Assembly: GCF_019977755.1 (NCBI RefSeq)
Contig: NZ_AP025146.1
Span: 186,001-250,000, forward strand
Length of the DNA: 64,000 nt
Direction: 5' to 3'
Source of the DNA: Vibrio penaeicida
GTDB taxonomy: Bacteria > Pseudomonadota > Gammaproteobacteria > Enterobacterales > Vibrionaceae
Shown here: positions 60,368 through 64,000 of the stretch, in pieces
How the letters are laid out: each line of letters opens with the position of its first letter
How positions within the stretch are numbered: the first letter of the stretch is position 1
Made by a program: the position numbers and the translations under genes
The notes under the pieces: model-generated
Told to the model about the DNA's origin: nothing
Seen by the model: only the letters and a program-made list of their open reading frames with translations
Database searches by the model: none

Positions 60368-62041
60368 TTATGAAGCGAGAAGAAGAGGAACCGACTTATC
60401 AGTGATTTGCAAATTCTTGGTAAAAGCAGGTAACGCAATTTCTGGTGAAATGTCTAACTCATCAGCCGCTTCATAACCATTTTTAATCCACCCTCTTAAT
60501 CGCCCGTTTTCAATGTTTAAGTCGCATATAAACGATTGTGCAAATCTCAAATGGACGTTCCCGTTTTGAAACGCACGACAATCAAAGAGTAGTTCTTGTT
60601 TCCCTGTCGTGTGATTGTGATAAAAGAACTCATGTTTTACGTTTGATGCCCAGTGAAGCGAGTCAGGCCTTTCAACCTTTGATATGTCATAGCCTAGATT
60701 AGAAGCTACGGTAATAATGTCGTTCAAGAAGTTCAAGCAACGGCTCTCAAGGCCACACGCAGGTGAGCGCCCCCATGTATCAACTTTAATTCCTCCCACT
60801 TTTGAAACAACGATACGAAGGTCAAGCTTATACCTGTCGAGGCCATCAGGTGTTCGTGAGTAACGCCACTCTTCTTTTCCGAACGTGCGCTCATTTGAGC
60901 GATACAATGTAATGTTCGCATGACCCGTCATTGTGTCGAAAAGGTCAATCAATTGATCATCAAAGTAAGAATTGGCATTTTTGATCGCCCATATAATGAT
61001 TGAATAGGCATTCTGAGCGTTAAAATCAACACTGGTTTGATTAAAGAGTTCTTCAAGCATTTGTTGTCGGGAGTTTGTTGTTAACTTGTCCAATATGACG
61101 CCCATGTTGTCAAAAAGCTCTTGCCAATAGAGGTTTTTCAACGATGCGATCTTGTTTTTTAGCCCCTCCTGTACGTTTTCGATACTCACGTTCAGCTCCT
61201 TAAGTAAATCGGCATCAACGCGATTTAACATCAAATACGTATCCATGATTTGCTTCATTTCTCGGTGGTATAACAATTCAAGGGTTTTAACTAATCCTTC
61301 GTTCTTTATGAGCTCGTTGCTGTGGGAAACCTGCTCTTTCATACGCTCAGCCATGCTTGCTTTGCGCTGGAACTCCTCTTGTTTGGTTTCATGTGTGCTG
61401 ACCTTAAAGTGCTTAGAAAACCAAAGTGAAAAAGGGTCAACGCTCATATTGTTGTCATCATAATGACGATAACTTTTACGCCCCGATTTTAGATCGATTT
61501 TTACAATATCAACTTTCGCACGCGCTCGGCGGTCAGCCTCTAAAAAGTCACCCGAATAAATGACATTAGATATGGCTTTACGTGCCTTTATTGCATCACT
61601 GATCACATCTGAGTTTTTCCAGCGTTGAGGAATAACGAGGTAAATATACTCGGCGTTCGCTTCAAGAATGATTTTCTCAGCCCATTGAGTAAATAGGCTA
61701 TAAGGGGGATTTGAAAAGATCACATTTGCTGACTTGTCTATCAAAGTGTTTGATTCAAAATCTGAACCCACTACATAAATGCCTTTATCCATCTCCTTGA
61801 TGAGTCGCTGTGATTTTTCGATCGCAAACTTTTTACCGACCGTTAAAGCCTCCAGAGCTGAACCAGTGCCAGCGCCAATATCAAGAACGCTGCATCGGGG
61901 GTATTTCGTCTCATCACAACCGGTATCATAAATTTCTAGCATATCGGTTCGAACTGCAGCCAACATTTCGCTCGTGGTTGGATAAAACTCAAAATCCTCA
62001 TTAGCTGCTTTAAGGTCTTCTACTAGTGCCGTTACACCCAT
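60368..62041 (-). CDS. adenine-type DNA methyltransferase with DUF4942-like C-terminus
   Basis: A 557-residue protein. The N-terminal Rossmann domain has the SAM-binding motif VLDIGAGTGSALEAL (about 50-64) and the catalytic SNPPYSLF (about 109-116), which fits N6-adenine methyltransferases. A helical middle section (about 220-330) is followed by a C-terminal domain (about 330-557) resembling DUF4942, often found in phage and plasmid methyltransferases. No cognate restriction gene is beside it, so it may protect the element or set an epigenetic mark. Confidence 0.78.
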   Translation of the reverse strand: MGVTALVEDLKAANEDFEFYPTTSEMLAAVRTDMLEIYDTGCDETKYPRCSVLDIGAGTGSALEALTVGKKFAIEKSQRLIKEMDKGIYVVGSDFESNTLIDKSANVIFSNPPYSLFTQWAEKIILEANAEYIYLVIPQRWKNSDVISDAIKARKAISNVIYSGDFLEADRRARAKVDIVKIDLKSGRKSYRHYDDNNMSVDPFSLWFSKHFKVSTHETKQEEFQRKASMAERMKEQVSHSNELIKNEGLVKTLELLYHREMKQIMDTYLMLNRVDADLLKELNVSIENVQEGLKNKIASLKNLYWQELFDNMGVILDKLTTNSRQQMLEELFNQTSVDFNAQNAYSIIIWAIKNANSYFDDQLIDLFDTMTGHANITLYRSNERTFGKEEWRYSRTPDGLDRYKLDLRIVVSKVGGIKVDTWGRSPACGLESRCLNFLNDIITVASNLGYDISKVERPDSLHWASNVKHEFFYHNHTTGKQELLFDCRAFQNGNVHLRFAQSFICDLNIENGRLRGWIKNGYEAADELDISPEIALPAFTKNLQITDKSVPLLLAS

Positions 62042-62095
62042 TGTTCAGGTCCTTTGATTGGTTCAGATAATCAAAAATTTACAGCGAGTAAAGCG

Positions 62096-62103
62096 CCCGA
62101 CAA
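62096..62103 (-). promoter_or_regulatory. TTGTCGGG element upstream of the methyltransferase
   Basis: Minus-strand TTGTCGGGCGCTTTAC, about 55-62 bp before the start, next to the divergent TTTTCGCTTAT element. Confidence 0.4.
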
Positions 62104-62114
62104 TCCTCTTGCTC

Positions 62115-62127
62115 TTTTCGCTTATAG
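62115..62127 (+). promoter_or_regulatory. TTTTCGCTTAT element within an inverted repeat
   Basis: TTTTCGCTTATAG, 71 bp before the ATG at 62186. Here TTCGCTT is repeated in inverse as AAGCGAA 8 bp later (62132-62138), which is expected for a dimer site. Confidence 0.55.
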
Positions 62128-62185
62128 CTTCAAGCGAATATGCGTTACCCAATATCGACAAAACTACAGATAGAGAGAAACCTGA

Positions 62186-62497
62186 ATGACAATGACCAGT
62201 GCAGAAGTAAGCCTACTTATTTCAAGTGCCTACACAAGAGACCGCAACAAACCGCAGCTTGTCGCTTTTAAAGAGATATTAAGAACGTCACGAAAGTACG
62301 GATTCCCGATTGTGTATGCTCTTTCAGACAAGAGCAAAGATGAACAAATTAGGTTGGGAGCGAAGATGTTGCTGTCAGTCAGCAAGTCCTGGCCGTTGGA
62401 AGATGTGCCTGATAATCTAGATGTGAATTTGGGCTCAAATCTTTATAACGACGCTGAATTTTTGATTAATATTGCCCTTTCAAATACAAAAGGCTAA
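62186..62497 (+). CDS. small hypothetical protein
   Basis: A 103-residue helical protein (KEILRTSRKYGFPIVYALSDKSKDEQIRLGAKMLLSVSK). It is the only rightward gene between the methyltransferase and the right edge, with an AGAGAGAAACC leader and a TTTTCGCTTAT element. Not recognised. Confidence 0.62.
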   Translation: MTMTSAEVSLLISSAYTRDRNKPQLVAFKEILRTSRKYGFPIVYALSDKSKDEQIRLGAKMLLSVSKSWPLEDVPDNLDVNLGSNLYNDAEFLINIALSNTKG

Positions 62498-62536
62498 ACG
62501 GATTAAGTGATCTGTCCAAGCCGTATAAATGACCAT

Positions 62537-62563
62537 AACGGGTACTGTTCATTCGTACCCGTT
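62537..62563. terminator. hairpin between convergent genes
   Basis: AACGGGTAC (62537-62545) and GTACCCGTT (62555-62563), a perfect 9-bp stem followed by TCTCC. Confidence 0.65.
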
Positions 62564-62614
62564 TCTCCACCTAGTTATCGTCAGAACCATGAAGCCCTTA
62601 CGCTAGATTAGAGG

Positions 62615-62767
62615 CTACTTACATGCAAAGATTGCATCGGTGTACCATGTCTCGCCATCGTTTTTCGGTGACGTGTTCAAAAGAAATGGGAACTCCCTTT
62701 CTTCTTCAATATTGATCAGATAACCGACTCTTCCCATTTCATCTTTTACTTTAATTCGTGTTTTCAC
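62615..62767 (-). CDS. 50-residue protein, GTG start
   Basis: A short charged protein starting at GTG 62767 with an AAGGAG site 7 nt upstream, 20 nt after the stop of the upstream gene. It reads KTRIKVKDEMGRVGYLINI and ends YTDAIFACK. Good ribosome site, tight operon spacing and reasonable composition make it likely to be real despite its size. Confidence 0.55.
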   Translation of the reverse strand: MKTRIKVKDEMGRVGYLINIEEEREFPFLLNTSPKNDGETWYTDAIFACK

Positions 62768-62787
62768 TTGAGTGCTCCTTATAGCCA

Positions 62788-63192
62788 TTAGCGGCGAATC
62801 TCTTGGTCGTTCAGTGACAAATCGGGTAGCGAAATCTCATAACCTAAGGTTTGAGCAACGTAGCAGCGCATTGCAGCAATCAAATACGTTTCACCAGTAA
62901 TTTGAGGGTCACTCGTTGTCCAGTTTGGGTTATCGGCGCTAGGGGCGATTGTCGAAATTCGGTGAGTGTTTATGATGTTTCCGCCTAAGTTTCCATCCGT
63001 CGAAGGGCTGTAACCGCTTCCAATTAAATTGCATTGGCCATCCTCTCGGCGGTCATACCATACCCAAAATCCAGCTTGTGAGGGTGTCGGTGAGTAACTG
63101 CTGAAACCCATAGGGTCACAACGAATATCCTCTCCCTGCGCAACAGCGACAGCGTAATCGAGGGCAGAGTTTGATAGTTCATTAGGGTGCAT
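62788..63192 (-). CDS. DUF2591-like phage-type protein
   Basis: A 134-residue protein. ALDYAVAVAQGE near the start, SSYSPTPSQAGFWVWYDRRE and TYLIAAMRCYVAQTLGYEISLP at the end fit the DUF2591 family of small phage proteins, judged from memory only. An AAAGGAG site precedes the ATG. It is in a leftward operon of small genes behind a cytosine methyltransferase. Confidence 0.62.
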   Translation of the reverse strand: MHPNELSNSALDYAVAVAQGEDIRCDPMGFSSYSPTPSQAGFWVWYDRREDGQCNLIGSGYSPSTDGNLGGNIINTHRISTIAPSADNPNWTTSDPQITGETYLIAAMRCYVAQTLGYEISLPDLSLNDQEIRR

Positions 63193-63208
63193 GGCGTGTC
63201 TCCTTTAT

Positions 63209-63355
63209 TTAGTCAGTTTCAAACATAACCATTGGATGCCCGATCGCTTTACTCGGGCAGACTAAAGGAATGGTAATAGGCGCAAAGCAGCCGACAATCT
63301 TGAACAGCTCATCGACTAATCTGCAAGGGCCAAATTTAACGAAATAGCCGCCCAT
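63209..63355 (-). CDS. 48-residue hypothetical protein
   Basis: A short frame from ATG 63353-63355 to TAA 63209, 17 nt before the next start codon. It reads MGGYFVKFGPCRLVDELFKI and ends MVMFETD. The frame is open further upstream to just past the 3' end of the preceding gene, and the ribosome site is weak, so the start is uncertain. Operon spacing is the main support. Confidence 0.4.
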   Translation of the reverse strand: MGGYFVKFGPCRLVDELFKIVGCFAPITIPLVCPSKAIGHPMVMFETD

Positions 63356-63411
63356 ACGAGCGGCTTTGATACTGTATTCAACGAATGTTCGCTTGAAGAG
63401 TTGTACTGAGG

Positions 63412-63609
63412 CTACTTCTTCTTAAGCTTTGAGAGGATTTCTACAGTAGAAAGCCCCGACTCTAACAAGTAATCAATCTGATCGTTGAGCCCGCTATCGC
63501 ACACTTTCGATGCCTTCGTAATCGCAGCGTTGTGCACGAGACTATTGAGCACTTGAGTGTCGAAATCCGGTGATTGGTTTAATAATACGATTAGGTTTAC
63601 CCTTTCCAT
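63412..63609 (-). CDS. small hypothetical protein
   Basis: A 65-residue helical protein (MERVNLIVLLNQSPDFDTQVL...EILSKLKKK). The ATG at 63609 has AAGGAAG 6 nt upstream; a longer frame from 63669 would overlap the methyltransferase end by 11 nt. Unknown. Confidence 0.5.
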   Translation of the reverse strand: MERVNLIVLLNQSPDFDTQVLNSLVHNAAITKASKVCDSGLNDQIDYLLESGLSTVEILSKLKKK

Positions 63610-63658
63610 GTGATGCTTCCTTGGTGTTACTTTCTTATCTGTCGGTTTTAGCTTGATG

Positions 63659-64000
63659 TCATGCCACATTGAGGCTTTGACAATATGAGAAATTGGCCTC
63701 GACTAACGCCTTGGCTAACGGCGGCGGTACACTGTTACCGCACCTCTCTCTCTGACTAGCTTGACTGAACTTATTCCCCTTTGAGTCCTGATCAATAATG
63801 TAGTTTTCTTTGAAACCTTGAGCATTGAACAGCTCTCGTGGAGAGAGAAAACGCATGCCTACATCAACGAGCATATATAGTTCGCCCTTGATTTTGACTA
63901 TTCCAAACTGGTCATTTTTTGTAAAGCAAGTCATTGGTTTGGTTAATAAATTTGCGCGTTGGTCATCATTAACCTTAATGAGTAGTGTACGACATTCGGA
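63659..64000 (-). CDS. DNA cytosine-5 methyltransferase, C-terminal part (5' end outside window)
   Basis: The frame is open to the right edge with no stop, so this is the end of a longer gene, not a 91-residue protein. The visible part has the C-terminal C5-methyltransferase signature RFLSPRELFNAQGFKENYIID, then RERCGNSVPPPLAKALVEAN (motifs IX-X). Phage and plasmid Dcm-like enzymes end this way. The catalytic PCQ and ENV motifs must lie outside the window. Confidence 0.8.
   Translation of the reverse strand, partial: SECRTLLIKVNDDQRANLLTKPMTCFTKNDQFGIVKIKGELYMLVDVGMRFLSPRELFNAQGFKENYIIDQDSKGNKFSQASQRERCGNSVPPPLAKALVEANFSYCQSLNVA

Noticed and set aside
63290-63297. Fifth TTGTCGGC site
   Set aside because: It lies within the likely 48-residue frame, encoding K-I-V-G-C, and is 100 bp from the next start, so it is probably chance.
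1-64000. Insertion sequences, integrase, tRNA or rRNA genes
   Set aside because: I found no transposase or recombinase motifs and no tRNA- or rRNA-like sequence.

Overview
The window is one continuous piece of a large self-transmissible element, most likely a conjugative plasmid (an integrative element is not excluded) from a gammaproteobacterium. The relaxase, transfer genes and overall plan resemble the MOBH / F-type systems of SXT/R391 elements and of large Vibrionaceae plasmids. That host assignment is inference from gene families and moderately AT-rich codon use, not from a database match. I see no rRNA, tRNA, transposase, integrase or CRISPR array.

Layout. 0-2 kb: end of a divergent DNA polymerase III sliding clamp, a tiny secreted protein and an unknown gene. 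2.2-9 kb (+): a large hybrid histidine kinase followed by traE, traK, traB and a DsbC-like gene. 9-11 kb (-): a TOPRIM primase and a membrane coiled-coil protein; the 260-bp gap upstream is full of nested inverted repeats and is a candidate origin (oriT or oriV). 11.3-13.6 kb (+): an unknown exported protein, a small membrane protein and a membrane-anchored PD-(D/E)XK nuclease-like protein. 13.8-22.4 kb (+): an accessory module with an acidic protein that may contain a Rad52-like annealing domain, a Cas4/AddB-like Fe-S nuclease, a CobS/MoxR-like AAA+ ATPase, a CobT-like VWA protein with HELSH, and several unknown partners. These genes share an unusual initiation box and leader hairpins.

22.5-29.7 kb (+): the MOBH relaxase traI, the coupling protein traD, three unknown genes and an S26 signal peptidase. 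29.8-31.6 kb (-): an unknown gene and an ECF-sigma-like regulator. 31.9-38.9 kb (-): traV, traA (pilin), traC, trbI, trhF, a trbC-traW fusion and traU. 39.3-42.9 kb: a lipoprotein, an exported SNase-like protein, and a 540-residue protein with weak sigma-70 resemblance. 43.1-43.4 kb: a striking array of about twenty 11-bp repeats. 43.8-47.3 kb (+): an operator-controlled UvrD-like helicase operon and two small genes. 47.3-55.5 kb (+): a TonB-dependent receptor, a periplasmic protein and a giant traN. 55.6-64 kb: unknown genes, an ATP-dependent DNA ligase, an adenine methyltransferase with a DUF4942-like tail, small genes and the 3' end of a cytosine methyltransferase.

How it works together. 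TraI nicks oriT, TraD couples the DNA to the channel, and TraE/K/B/V/A/C/W/U/N with TrbI and the peptidases build the F-like pilus and mating bridge; TraL, F, G and H are not in the window. A TTTTCGCTTAT-type element lies about 35-70 bp before at least eleven genes across most of these units, including traE, traI, trbI, traV and traN. It lacks an obvious -35 TTGACA. With two sigma-like genes on the same element, this suggests a private transcription circuit, which is the most interesting hypothesis here. The 11-bp array and the CobS/CobT/nuclease module are the next best leads.
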